A DNA stretch of 64,000 nucleotides from JAAZKI01 sp012799905 (GTDB taxonomy: Bacteria > Verrucomicrobiota > Lentisphaeria > Oligosphaerales > Oligosphaeraceae), in NCBI GenBank assembly GCA_050949415.1, contig JBMNFR010000004.1, positions 124,001 to 188,000 on the forward strand, read 5' to 3'. Below, piece after piece: positions 26,602 through 35,674 of this stretch. The first letter of the stretch is position 1. Every line of letters begins with the position of its first letter. A program made the translations under genes and the position numbers. Under the pieces are notes generated by a model, which worked only from the letters and a program-made list of their open reading frames with translations, had not been told where the DNA came from and did no database searches.

Positions 26602-27459
26602 TTACATCACAATCAGAGTGATGGCCATAACCGCCATGCCGGCAATCAGGCCGATGATGCTTTCATGGCCTTCGCCATAGGAATGACTGGCTGGAATCAA
26701 TTCGTCAAGGCTGATATATACCATAATGCCTGCGACGATGCTGAAAGTAAACGCCATGAATGGCGCTGGAAACTCCTGTCCCTCACTCAGGAACAAACGC
26801 ATGATGACGTATGCGGCGGCCGCGCCGACCGGCTCGGCCAGGCCGCTGGCAAACGAATACAGCAGGGCGCAGCGGCGATTGCCGGTGGCATAGTAAATCG
26901 GCACCGCGACGCTGATGCCCTCGGGGATGTTGTGCAACGCAATCGCCACCGCGATCGCCAGCCCCATGCTAGGGTCATGCAGCGCCGCTACAAAAGTGGC
27001 CAGGCCCTCGGGAAAATTGTGAATCGTCACTGCCAGGGCCGTGAACATGCCGGTACGGAGCAACTTGCTTGACGATGGCCGCGCTGCCGCGCCGCCGCCC
27101 TTGTCCCCGTACGCATCATCGCGGAGAGCGAGGCGGCCTGACTCAGAAGGCCGTTCATGCGGGTTCTCCGACGAGGGAATCAGCAAGTCAATCGCCCCAA
27201 TCAAGAGAATGCCGCCAAAAAAACCGGCGACATTCAGCCATTGCCCCATGGTCTCGCCGTAATACTCAATCAGTACCTGGTTAGCCTCAGGAAACATCTC
27301 GACAAAAGAGATGTACAGCATCACTCCGGCGGAAAAGCCGGTCGCCAACGCCAAAAAACGGTGATTTGTCCGCGGAGCAAAAAACGCAATCAGGCTGCCT
27401 ATGCCGGTCGACAGCCCTGCGAATAAAGTCAGGCCAAAGGCCGTCCATACATTTTCCAT
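26602..27459 (-). CDS. zupT: ZIP-family metal transporter, ZupT-like
   Basis: 285 aa inner-membrane protein with about eight hydrophobic helices. The two transport-site motifs are HNFPEG (about 147-152, helix 4) and HNIPEG (about 176-181, helix 5), as in zinc/iron ZupT. A hydrophilic loop rich in charged residues (about 97-130) separates helices 3 and 4. It imports divalent metals such as zinc. The gene starts next to a long repeat array on its upstream side. Confidence 0.9.
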   Translation of the reverse strand: MENVWTAFGLTLFAGLSTGIGSLIAFFAPRTNHRFLALATGFSAGVMLYISFVEMFPEANQVLIEYYGETMGQWLNVAGFFGGILLIGAIDLLIPSSENPHERPSESGRLALRDDAYGDKGGGAAARPSSSKLLRTGMFTALAVTIHNFPEGLATFVAALHDPSMGLAIAVAIALHNIPEGISVAVPIYYATGNRRCALLYSFASGLAEPVGAAAAYVIMRLFLSEGQEFPAPFMAFTFSIVAGIMVYISLDELIPASHSYGEGHESIIGLIAGMAVMAITLIVM

Positions 27460-27562
27460 AAGCCTGTATCACCTCTGAGTTGGATTCGCTGCTTCCGCCG
27501 CACTTGAACATAATATACAGGCTGGTTGGAGTTTTGTGGAACCACCAACGACTTTTCAAGCG

Positions 27563-28194
27563 GCGAGAGGCTTTGTTTAGCGGCGAGGGCGAGGGGCGAG
27601 GGGCGAGTTGAGCTTGGATTACGTTGTCCGTGAGGGGCGAGCGGCGAGGGGCTTTGTTTAGGGGCGAGGGGCTTTGTTTAGGGGCGAGGGGCGAGCGGCT
27701 GAATGCTGAATGCTGAATGCTGAATGTTGAATGTTGAATGTTGAATGTTGAATGCGGAGGCGCATTTCATAATTCATAATTCATAATTCATAATTCATAA
27801 TTCATAATTCATAATTCATAATTCATAATTCGTAAGGGGCGAGGGGCGAGGGGCTTTCTCTAGGGGCGAGCGGCGAGGGGCGAGGGGCTTTCTCTAGGGG
27901 CGAGGGGCGAGGGGCGAGTTGAGCTTGGATTACGTTGTCCGCGAGGGGCGAGGGGCTGAATGCTGAATGCTGAATGTTGAATGCGGAGGCGCATTTCATA
28001 ATTCATAATTCATAATTCATAATTCGTAAGGGGCGAGGGGCGAGGGGCGAGTTGAGCTTGGATTACGTTGTCCGCGAGGGGCGAGGGGCTGAATGCTGAA
28101 TGCTGAATGTTGAATGCGGAGGCGCATTTCATAATTCATAATTCATAATTCATAATTCATAATTCGTAAGGGGCGAGCGGCGAGCGGCGAGCGG
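27563..28194 (+). repeat. Composite heptanucleotide array, three modules
   Basis: Three modules of (GGGGCGA)n, then (TGAATGY)n, then the constant GCGGAGGCGCATTTC junction (27754, 27983, 28116), then (ATAATTC)n (about nine units in the first module, four or five in the others). Modules are linked by GAGTTGAGCTTGGATTACGT and GGGGCTTTSTYTA spacers. The last two junctions are 133 bp apart, i.e. 19 heptads. No coding sequence. Confidence 0.92.
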
Positions 28195-28368
28195 CGAGTT
28201 TGGACTACACTGGCCGCCATGTCCACACCACCCACCATGTCCACACCACCCACATCTTTTTGAGCCGTAGGCGCTTAACCATGCTTAACCCCTGGCTTCA
28301 GCCTGGGGGGGGAGGCATGCCCCAAAACTGGCGCCTTGTAAAGGCGCTACAGAAGACTGCCCCATTAC
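28195..28368 (+). repeat. TAAT element, copy 4, left end fused to heptad array
   Basis: TTTGGACTACACTGGCCGCC, repeated CCACCATGTCCACACCACC, then GTAGGCGCTTAACCATGC, the CCTGGCTTCAGCC hairpin, the GCGCCTTGTAAAGGCGC hairpin and the right end GACTGCCCCATTAC. No left inverted end was found; it merges with the heptads. The right end is about 204 bp upstream of the next CDS. Confidence 0.7.
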
Positions 28369-28571
28369 CTTCATAACCAACTCGTCGAAGGAAAATTGTC
28401 CTCAAAATTGCAAAACACCAAATCAATGCTAATTTTCCCTGCATCTGAATCTCCTTGTCAAATATCTACTCCTATCACAAAATTTCGCACATTAACTAAT
28501 GATATCAATGGACATTTATGTCTATCAGTCATAGCAAGGAAACAAACCACAACTCAGCAAAGGAATAGGCG
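28369..28571. other. AT-rich upstream region of the 1484-aa gene
   Basis: Clearly more AT-rich than the surroundings and free of the repeats; likely carries the promoter of the next gene. No single -35/-10 pair stands out. Confidence 0.35.
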
Positions 28572-31500
28572 ATGTGGCTTTCCAAACATAAACTCACGTT
28601 GCTGTTATTGGGCGGCATGGTCATGCCGGCGTTGCTCGCCGCAATGGCGGTTCCCGGAAAACCCGGCGAGCTCCGCAATGGCGATTTCGCCATCGTTGAC
28701 CACGACGGCTTCCCGGCGGGCTGGAGCGCCTACGGCTCAATCAAGCCAGACGCCTATGTCAAAGACGGACTTCTGCTCATTACCGATTCCGACGACGAAG
28801 GCGAAGCTGGCCTGTTCCAGGATGTCACGCCGGTCAAGCCTGGCAAGCACGAAGCCGTCGTCGAAGCAAAGCTCCAGCATGCCAGCAGCGATTCGGGCGG
28901 AGCATTTCTCCAGCTTCGGCTCCTGCCGCAGGGGAAATTCGTTCAAGTTCCGCTCGACGCAGACAGTCACGAAACCTTCTCGACCACCTACGCCGGCATC
29001 GAAGTCCCGGAGGGAACCAAGACCATCCGGGTCTACCTCTACACCCACAAAAAAGACACTCCTGCTGTTGCCGTCAAAAAAGTCGAGCTGAAGCAGGTCA
29101 AAGAATTCACCCGCGTCGGCTTGACCCCGGTGATCGGCAAGCTCAAAAATTTGTCTCTCGTCACTCGGCTTGACGGCATCGTGATCGCCGCCGGCTCTAC
29201 TCCGGCGGCGGAGGACGGGGCGCGCCAAGTCGCTGCCGCGCTCGAAGCGATCACCGGCAGCAAAGTCTCGCTCGTCGCTGGCGGCAAAGTCCCGCTCCCC
29301 TTGAAGCAAAACGTGATTGCGCTCGGTTCGCGTGACAACAACGAGCTCCTGGACAGCTTGTACCGCCAGGGATTCGTCTACACCGACTCGACCTACCCCG
29401 GGGCGGGCGGCTTTGAACTCCGTTCGCTCCACAATCCGACCGGCGGCAACTTCAACGTAATCATCGCTGGCGGCAGTGACGACTCCGGCGTCAATGACGC
29501 AGTCAAGGCACTGCTCGAAGAGCTGGCCAGCAAGCCCAAGGAACTCGGTTATCTCCTCAAGCTCCGCGTCCCCGCCTATACCGGCGAAGTTGACGGATAC
29601 AACGCCGAAAACTTCAACTCTCGGATGATCTCCGGCATCCGCTGGGGCTACGGCTGGAACTACGTGGCAGTTCAAATGGCGCTTTTTTACCAGACCGGCG
29701 ATACCAAATACGCCAAGGAATTTCTACGCCTTGCTTTTCCCGACGCCGCCGCGATCAAGGATTTCCAGAAGTTCAACGCCGAGAGCATAGAGAACCCCGC
29801 AACCCCGCTCTCTTCGCCCTATCACTACATGGGGCACCAGATGATCCTCCTTTGGGACCTCATTGAGGAGCATCCGGTGTTCAGCGACGAAGACCGGCTC
29901 AAAGTCACCCAGGCTCTCGCCCGCCAGCTCGACCACGGGGGAATCGGCAAGTTGATCTACGGTCGCACCAGCAGCGCGGCTGTGCCCAGCCGCCACGGTC
30001 AGTGGGGGGCGATTTCGCTCTATGTCCTCGCCCGTTACTTTGAGCGCGACTATCCCAACGCAGTCTGGACGCGGGCGCTCAAATCGGCCACCGGAACGAT
30101 GGCTTACCTCCAGCGTCCGGATGGCTGGATTGAGGGGGAGCGCGGCATCATCCGCTGGTTCCTCTCGGGCGCAATCAATCCAGGTGCGCATTACCTCGCC
30201 CTCGCAGGAGAACGCAACTTCGAACCCGAGGGAGCGTGGGCCAAGGCGTTGCGTTTCTTTGAAACCCAGTGGAACGGCACCAGCTCAAGCGAAATCCTCG
30301 GAACCGCCTCACGGCTGACCTTTTACCTGGTCGCCGAGCAGACCGGCGACGGCAAATATCTCTATTACGCCGACTTGCTGCCACCAGCCAAACCTGGATT
30401 CAAAATCGGACAAAGCTTCGCGCCCAGCGGCAAAACCGCCAAGCGCCCGCCAACGGAACTCATCGGCAGATGGACAGCCGCGCCAATGAGTCCGACAGAA
30501 CACAAAATATTCAAGCTCGCCAATCCAATCGAAAATTGCTTCCGCGGCATCGGCTACCGCGACCAAGTCGGCGCTGGCGGCGACTGGATCAGCGTGAACT
30601 GTCACAACGAGGAATACCGGACGCCGTACAAACTGCTGTCGCTCTACGGATTGCGGATTGGCGGGCGCAATATTCTTGCCGGCCTCGGCAACTACCTCCA
30701 GCCCTATCTTGCGGGTGGAACCGAAGCGCATATTCCGACTATGGGTGAGCTCGACGGCTTCGGCGTCACCGGCCAGAGCGTCTGGTTCGCCGGCGTCGTG
30801 CCGGATCACGCCTATTGCGAGTGGCAGCGCAAGCTGCTGCTGCGCAAAGGCGACTTCGCGGTGATCGCCGACACGGTGATCCCGCGCTCCGACTCCGGAG
30901 AACTCACAGCGGTGCTCAATTTCCAGACTGCCGAGCCGATGACGGTGGCGGCGGAGCCGGGAAAACTCACTATGGCGGGGGGCAATGTGTTGCGGATTCG
31001 CGACTGCAAGCTAGCTGCTGTGCCGGAGTGCCGGGTCTCGTCAGGCCCACGCAACACGCTGTTTGAAACCGCCAAGGTAGGCGACCGCGCCCAGATCGGC
31101 TTCGACCTCGCCAAAGCGTTCTCGGGCGAACTCAAAATCACCTTAATGCAGCACAACTCCCGGGCGGCTGAGGTCAATCTCAAACTCGACGGCAAACTCC
31201 TCAAAGCCAAGGTGCCGCACTACAGCGAAACGCGCGACATCCAGCCGGAAGTCGTTTCGCTCGGCAAGGTCGAACTTGCCAAGGGCGAACACCAGCTGGA
31301 AATCGAAGTCGCCTCGGTCAATCCCCAAATCAAAACAGCATGGCTCGGAGCGCAGTCGATCTCACTCGTTCCGGTCATTGCAGAGCAGACCGCGCTCACC
31401 ACCGCCAACGGCGAAAGCGGCGTCATCGACGCTGAAAGCGCCTACACAAAAGTCAAGCTCGCTGGGGTCAAAAACCGCGCTGAAAGCATTTTCACCTTGA

Positions 31501-33026
31501 TCAAATCAGAAACCTGCGACGCCCCGGCGCGGGTGGTGCAGCTTGACGCCGGCAGCGCCAAAATCATCGCTCCCGAACCGGCGATTGCATTCACCGGCGA
31601 AAGCCGTTTCGGCCACGCCGAATTGGCGTTGCTTGAGGCGAACCATCTCTTTGCCCTCGGCGCCACCCGGATCAATGGTTTGTTCCAAAGCGATGGCAAA
31701 GTGACGGTGGACTGGAAGCTCGTCTCCGGCAAAGCGATCATCCAGTCGGCAACAGCAGGAGCAATTCGCTTTGAGGGCGGCAGGAGCGAAAAGCTCAATC
31801 CCGGCGACAACATTTTCAGCCTCAAGCTGCCGGATGCGGCGCTGGCGAAATATCGCCAAGCGCTCAACGCAGACGTCCCGGAAACGGCCGAAGCCAAGGC
31901 GACAGCGTTGACGCTGCCCGATTGGTCGGCGGTCAAGCTCGCTGACTTCGAGGAGCGGGTGAATGTCTTGACCCCGCTTGCCGGGGGCGACTGCCTGGCA
32001 GCCTCCGGCACCAGGCTTTTCCGGCTCAAACCCGATGGCAAAATATCGAAAAGTTTCGATGCCGACGCACGAATTCAGTGCGCAATCGAGTGGCCCAAGG
32101 AAAATTTGGTCCTTGCCGGCTGTGCCGACGACAAGGTAATCGCATTTAATGCCGACGGTTCCCGGCGCTGGATATTCACCTCGGTGCTGGCGCCCGAAGT
32201 GGAGGCGACTCAAAAGTATTACTGGTTCAAGCCGGTATATCCCGGAGTTTTTTCGCTGGCAGTGGCCGCAACCCGCGATGGAGAGGCGCTATTCGCCGGA
32301 AGCGCCTGCACCACCGAGAAGATCGCTGCGGACGGCAGTTTGATCCGGCGTTATCCCCACACCTGGGGCCCGGGGCGGCAGCTGGGGGTGATCAAAGGCG
32401 AGCATGGCTTTGAAAATGTCTTTGCCCTGCGCCACTCGGCGGCAGATGGCAACTACATGTGGACTGTGGATGGCTATGACGGCTCAAGTGCGAAGAGGTT
32501 CCGCGACAATCTGCCGGGGTTCAAGAACTTCCCGTCGTTCGGCTCGTTGTACCGAACCAAAGCGTTCATTGCCGACTTTGACGGTGACGGCAAGGACGAA
32601 GTAGCCGCAGACAGCCAGGGAATGTACTTGTGGCTGAATGTGTACGACGGCGACGGCAAGCCAAAGTATCAGTTGAATCTGGGACCGGGAGACAAGGGGA
32701 TGCGGAAATTCTATCTCGACCTGGCAGCAGGGGATGTGACCGGGGACAGACGACCGGAGATTGCGCTGGTGAACAAGTTCCGCGAACTGGTCTTGCTTGA
32801 TGGCAAAGCAGATGCGTTGTGGAACAAGCCCTTACCGTTCATGCCGGCCAAGGTGGGAGTGGCAGGGAAGAAAATTTATGTCGCCAGAGAACTGCGTGGG
32901 ATGGTATTTGACGGCGCAGGTGAGCAGGTGGCGGAATTCAAGCTGCCAGAGAATGCCAATGAAATCGTGACAGTGGGAGACCGTGTGCTGATCCGCTGCA
33001 ACAAGGCGGTGTACGAAATCAAGTAG
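28572..33026 (+). CDS. Giant secreted lyase-like / beta-propeller protein
   Basis: 1484 aa. ATG 28572 has AAAGGAA at 7 nt. Signal peptide about 1-26. Residues about 30-170 look like a carbohydrate-binding jelly-roll (GELRNGDFAIVDHDGFPAGW). About 330-640 is helical with repeated WGYGWNYVAVQMALFYQTGD and RHGQWGAISLYVLARYFERD-type segments, like the alpha/alpha toroid of alginate and chondroitin lyases, followed by lyase-like beta-sandwich sequence. The C-terminal ~300 residues form a propeller with PQQ/FG-GAP-type repeats (FIADFDGDGKDEVAAD, Ca-binding DxDxDG). The lyase call is inference; a catalytic set was not identified. The stop codon TAG is the start of a TAGGGGCG heptad run. Confidence 0.7.
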   Translation: MWLSKHKLTLLLLGGMVMPALLAAMAVPGKPGELRNGDFAIVDHDGFPAGWSAYGSIKPDAYVKDGLLLITDSDDEGEAGLFQDVTPVKPGKHEAVVEAKLQHASSDSGGAFLQLRLLPQGKFVQVPLDADSHETFSTTYAGIEVPEGTKTIRVYLYTHKKDTPAVAVKKVELKQVKEFTRVGLTPVIGKLKNLSLVTRLDGIVIAAGSTPAAEDGARQVAAALEAITGSKVSLVAGGKVPLPLKQNVIALGSRDNNELLDSLYRQGFVYTDSTYPGAGGFELRSLHNPTGGNFNVIIAGGSDDSGVNDAVKALLEELASKPKELGYLLKLRVPAYTGEVDGYNAENFNSRMISGIRWGYGWNYVAVQMALFYQTGDTKYAKEFLRLAFPDAAAIKDFQKFNAESIENPATPLSSPYHYMGHQMILLWDLIEEHPVFSDEDRLKVTQALARQLDHGGIGKLIYGRTSSAAVPSRHGQWGAISLYVLARYFERDYPNAVWTRALKSATGTMAYLQRPDGWIEGERGIIRWFLSGAINPGAHYLALAGERNFEPEGAWAKALRFFETQWNGTSSSEILGTASRLTFYLVAEQTGDGKYLYYADLLPPAKPGFKIGQSFAPSGKTAKRPPTELIGRWTAAPMSPTEHKIFKLANPIENCFRGIGYRDQVGAGGDWISVNCHNEEYRTPYKLLSLYGLRIGGRNILAGLGNYLQPYLAGGTEAHIPTMGELDGFGVTGQSVWFAGVVPDHAYCEWQRKLLLRKGDFAVIADTVIPRSDSGELTAVLNFQTAEPMTVAAEPGKLTMAGGNVLRIRDCKLAAVPECRVSSGPRNTLFETAKVGDRAQIGFDLAKAFSGELKITLMQHNSRAAEVNLKLDGKLLKAKVPHYSETRDIQPEVVSLGKVELAKGEHQLEIEVASVNPQIKTAWLGAQSISLVPVIAEQTALTTANGESGVIDAESAYTKVKLAGVKNRAESIFTLIKSETCDAPARVVQLDAGSAKIIAPEPAIAFTGESRFGHAELALLEANHLFALGATRINGLFQSDGKVTVDWKLVSGKAIIQSATAGAIRFEGGRSEKLNPGDNIFSLKLPDAALAKYRQALNADVPETAEAKATALTLPDWSAVKLADFEERVNVLTPLAGGDCLAASGTRLFRLKPDGKISKSFDADARIQCAIEWPKENLVLAGCADDKVIAFNADGSRRWIFTSVLAPEVEATQKYYWFKPVYPGVFSLAVAATRDGEALFAGSACTTEKIAADGSLIRRYPHTWGPGRQLGVIKGEHGFENVFALRHSAADGNYMWTVDGYDGSSAKRFRDNLPGFKNFPSFGSLYRTKAFIADFDGDGKDEVAADSQGMYLWLNVYDGDGKPKYQLNLGPGDKGMRKFYLDLAAGDVTGDRRPEIALVNKFRELVLLDGKADALWNKPLPFMPAKVGVAGKKIYVARELRGMVFDGAGEQVAEFKLPENANEIVTVGDRVLIRCNKAVYEIK

Positions 33027-33110
33027 GGGCGTTTTCTAGGGGCGAGGGACGAAAATTAGGGGCGAGGGGCGAAAATTAGGGGCGAGGGGCGAGGGGCGAG
33101 GGGCGAGATG
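33027..33110 (+). repeat. GGGGCGA heptad array abutting a stop codon
   Basis: AGGGGCGAGGG(A/G)CGAAAATT units followed by clean GGGGCGA repeats. The array begins with the TAG stop of the preceding gene (33024-33026). Confidence 0.85.
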
Positions 33111-33134
33111 AGCTTGGACTACGCTGTCCACCAT

Positions 33135-33215
33135 GTCCTTAGGGTGGACTATCCGTCCACAACCTATTTTTTAACCACGGATGGACACAGATAAACACTG
33201 ATTTTTGTAGGGTTG
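33135..33215 (+). repeat. TTAGGGTGGAC hairpin plus CACGGATGGA repeat
   Basis: TTAGGGTGGACTATCCGTCC hairpin followed by AACCTATTTTTTAACCACGG and ATGGACACAGATAAACAC, the same unit as at 10.53-10.65 kb. Confidence 0.6.
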
Positions 33216-33311
33216 TTGTCTTGACGAATGAGATTGTCAGCAGACGCGCGGTCTGGCCTGCTGGTTTCTTTGGCTGTCCTGTCTGGCGACTCGGACAGAG
33301 TGGGGATTCAG

Positions 33312-33449
33312 GTCGCCTCCCGCTTGGCCTGAATGACCTGAGGGCCACCCCAACCTCGTAGAGGTGGCACCATGAGTAACCCCAGGTGAAACGGAGCGGA
33401 ACCTGGGGGTGGTGCCTTGTAAAGGCACTACAGAAGACCGGCCCATTAC
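33312..33449 (+). repeat. 101-bp repeat joined to a TAAT-element right end
   Basis: 33312-33412 is the inverted partner of 7255-7355. It is followed directly by TGCCTTGTAAAGGCACTACA and GAAGACCGGCCCATTAC, the right end of the TAAT family, ending 82 bp upstream of the next CDS. It looks like a recombinant of two repeat families. Confidence 0.75.
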
Positions 33450-33530
33450 TTCCCAGCTCAAAAAATCGACTTGAAAAACATCGAATTCTGCGCTATTTTA
33501 AAGCTGGATTTTAAATCAGCGGAGGATTTT

Positions 33531-34766
33531 ATGTATATCAGGCGTGCTTTGGAACAGGCTTTTCTGGCCTCAAACGATTTTTTTCCGGCCTTGCTGGTCA
33601 CTGGTTCACGCCAAGTCGGCAAGACGACTTTTCTGCGCAAAATAGCAGATTCCGGGCGTCGTTATGTTTCTCTTGACCCGATGGATGTGCGCATTCGTGC
33701 GAAAGAGGACCCACGTCTTTTTCTTGCTGACTATCCGCCTCCGGTGATCATTGATGAGATTCAATATGCTCCGGAATTGCTTCCCTATATCAAGGCCATT
33801 ATCGACGAAGCGCGACATGTTTCCCCGGAACGCGCCAGAGGAATGTACTGGCTGACCGGCTCGCAACAATTCCAAGTGATGAAGGGAGTCACTGAATCTC
33901 TGGCTGGACGCATTGGAATTTTCAACATGTACGGATTGTCCAACCGCGAAATCGCAGCAGCAAAAAGCCACCCCTTCCTGCCGGAAAAATTCTCGATGGA
34001 CGGCATGCCGTCAAAAACGCCGGCAGAATTTTTCGCTTCTTTATGGCTTGGCTCATACCCTGAACTAGTCAGCACGCCAGGCGCAGAAAAATACTGGACG
34101 CGCTTTTACCAGTCCTATCTGCGAAGCTATCTGGAACGGGATGTCAGCGCACTTTCGCAGGTCGCTGACCTGGAAAAATTTTATGCATTTCTGAAAGCCG
34201 TTGCTGCCCGTTCGGGTCAGATGTTGAATTATTCGGACCTTGCCAGGGATACTGGAGTCAGCCAGCCTACGACAAAAAGTTACTTGAGCATCCTTCAGAC
34301 CTCCGGCATCGCCAAATTGCTGTATCCTTACCGGGCCAACGCTTCCGCATCAATGGTCTCCACGCCAAAACTCTATATGCTCGATACCGGACTAATGGCC
34401 TTTTTAACCGACTGGAATACTCCGGAAACACTTGCTTCCGGCGCACAGGCCGGTCATTTCTTTGAAACATGGTGCTTTGCCGAAATCCTGAAAAGCTATG
34501 CAAACGCAGGCGAAGAGCCGTCATTCTGGTACTACCGGGACAGGGAGCGGAATCCCGGAGAAATTGACCTGATCATCCGTGCGAACGGAACGCTCTATCC
34601 GGTTGAATTCAAAAAAGCCGCCACCATCGACAAGAATGCGGTCAAGAACTTCGCTAAGCTGGCTGCTTTCAAACAGCCCATCGGCACCGGTGCCCTAGTC
34701 AGCCTCTTCCCTGAGGTGACTCATTTGAAAGACCATGCCCTGACCATCCCGGCTTTCGGACTGTAA
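33531..34766 (+). CDS. AAA+ ATPase with DUF4143 domain
   Basis: About 411 aa. ATG 33531 has GGAGGA at 4-5 nt, better than the upstream ATG at 33471. Walker A GSRQVGKTT (about 25-33), Walker B PPVIIDEIQYAP (about 67-78), sensor WLTGSQQF, then a winged-helix-like region (YSDLARDTGVSQPTTKSYLSIL) and the DUF4143 C-terminus with WYYRDRERNPGEIDLIIRAN and PVEFKK, which resembles a PD-(D/E)XK nuclease core (E...D...E-x-K). These proteins are common, their role unproven. Base composition is somewhat more AT-rich than the core genes, which fits an acquired gene. Confidence 0.85.
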   Translation: MYIRRALEQAFLASNDFFPALLVTGSRQVGKTTFLRKIADSGRRYVSLDPMDVRIRAKEDPRLFLADYPPPVIIDEIQYAPELLPYIKAIIDEARHVSPERARGMYWLTGSQQFQVMKGVTESLAGRIGIFNMYGLSNREIAAAKSHPFLPEKFSMDGMPSKTPAEFFASLWLGSYPELVSTPGAEKYWTRFYQSYLRSYLERDVSALSQVADLEKFYAFLKAVAARSGQMLNYSDLARDTGVSQPTTKSYLSILQTSGIAKLLYPYRANASASMVSTPKLYMLDTGLMAFLTDWNTPETLASGAQAGHFFETWCFAEILKSYANAGEEPSFWYYRDRERNPGEIDLIIRANGTLYPVEFKKAATIDKNAVKNFAKLAAFKQPIGTGALVSLFPEVTHLKDHALTIPAFGL

Positions 34767-34832
34767 TTTTGAGGGGCGAGGGGCGAGGGGCGTTTGTCCG
34801 CTTTCCACTAAAGCTCCTGCTCCCACAGTCCA

Positions 34833-35453
34833 CTAAAGTCCGCTATCCGCCGCATCCTCTTCTTCCACGGTCAACTTCGCTTTTCCGTTGGACAGGTCAG
34901 CGACCTTGCGGGCGAACTCGTCGAGTTCGCCGTCGCGCATCCGTCCTTGGATGTTGACATCATCCGCGAAGGTCTCTGCGGTCACTTCTGCCCCGACTTC
35001 AGCGAGCAGTCGTTTCACCGGTTCATAGCATGGATATGGCACTTGCAGGGCGAATTCGGTCTGCTCGGTCAATTCCTGGGTTTCGGCTTTTGCCAGGACT
35101 TCCTGCGTCGCTTCCGTGTAGGCCTTCACCAGTCCGCCGACCCCGAGCTTGGTGCCGCCGAAGTAACGCGTAATCGTCACCATGATATTGGTGATGCCGC
35201 TGCCTTTGAGGACTTCCAGCGCTGGTCGGCCAGCGGTTCCGGGCGGCTCGCCGTCATCTGAGCAGCCCAACACATTGGCATTCGCGCCAATCACAAACGC
35301 ATGCACCACATGGGTGGCGTCGGGGCGCAACTCCTTCTGTGCACGCAGGAGTTCGCGGGCGCTTTCCGCTTCTTCCACCACAAATGCCTCCGCGATGAAA
35401 CGCGAATTGCGAATAACGATTTCCGCCGTGGCCGGCGCAACCAAGGTCTGCAT
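34833..35453 (-). CDS. yigZ: YigZ/IMPACT-family protein
   Basis: 206 aa. The family signature is present: SRFIAEAF near the start, THVVHAFVIG, CSDDGEPPGTAGRPALEVL (about 63-81), NIMVTITRYFGGTKLGVGGLVKAY (about 88-111) and a C-terminal ferredoxin-like part. The role in bacteria is uncertain; the eukaryotic relative IMPACT modulates the Gcn2 pathway. It is divergent from recN. Confidence 0.92.
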   Translation of the reverse strand: MQTLVAPATAEIVIRNSRFIAEAFVVEEAESARELLRAQKELRPDATHVVHAFVIGANANVLGCSDDGEPPGTAGRPALEVLKGSGITNIMVTITRYFGGTKLGVGGLVKAYTEATQEVLAKAETQELTEQTEFALQVPYPCYEPVKRLLAEVGAEVTAETFADDVNIQGRMRDGELDEFARKVADLSNGKAKLTVEEEDAADSGL

Positions 35454-35674
35454 GATGCTCCAAAATCAACATGAGAAAGGGACAAACGCCAAACCGGCCA
35501 AAACCGGCCAGCGCTTTATTTTACTTTGCCTCGCCATGCCGGCATATCAAGCCAAGCCGCGTCATTTTCGCCCCCGCAGTTTTCCATTCCCGGCGAATGA
35601 GCTTATATTTATCAATCTGGCTCTCTGCGCCAATCAAGTCCCCCGCAATTTCATCTTTACGCGAGCAATTCAGC

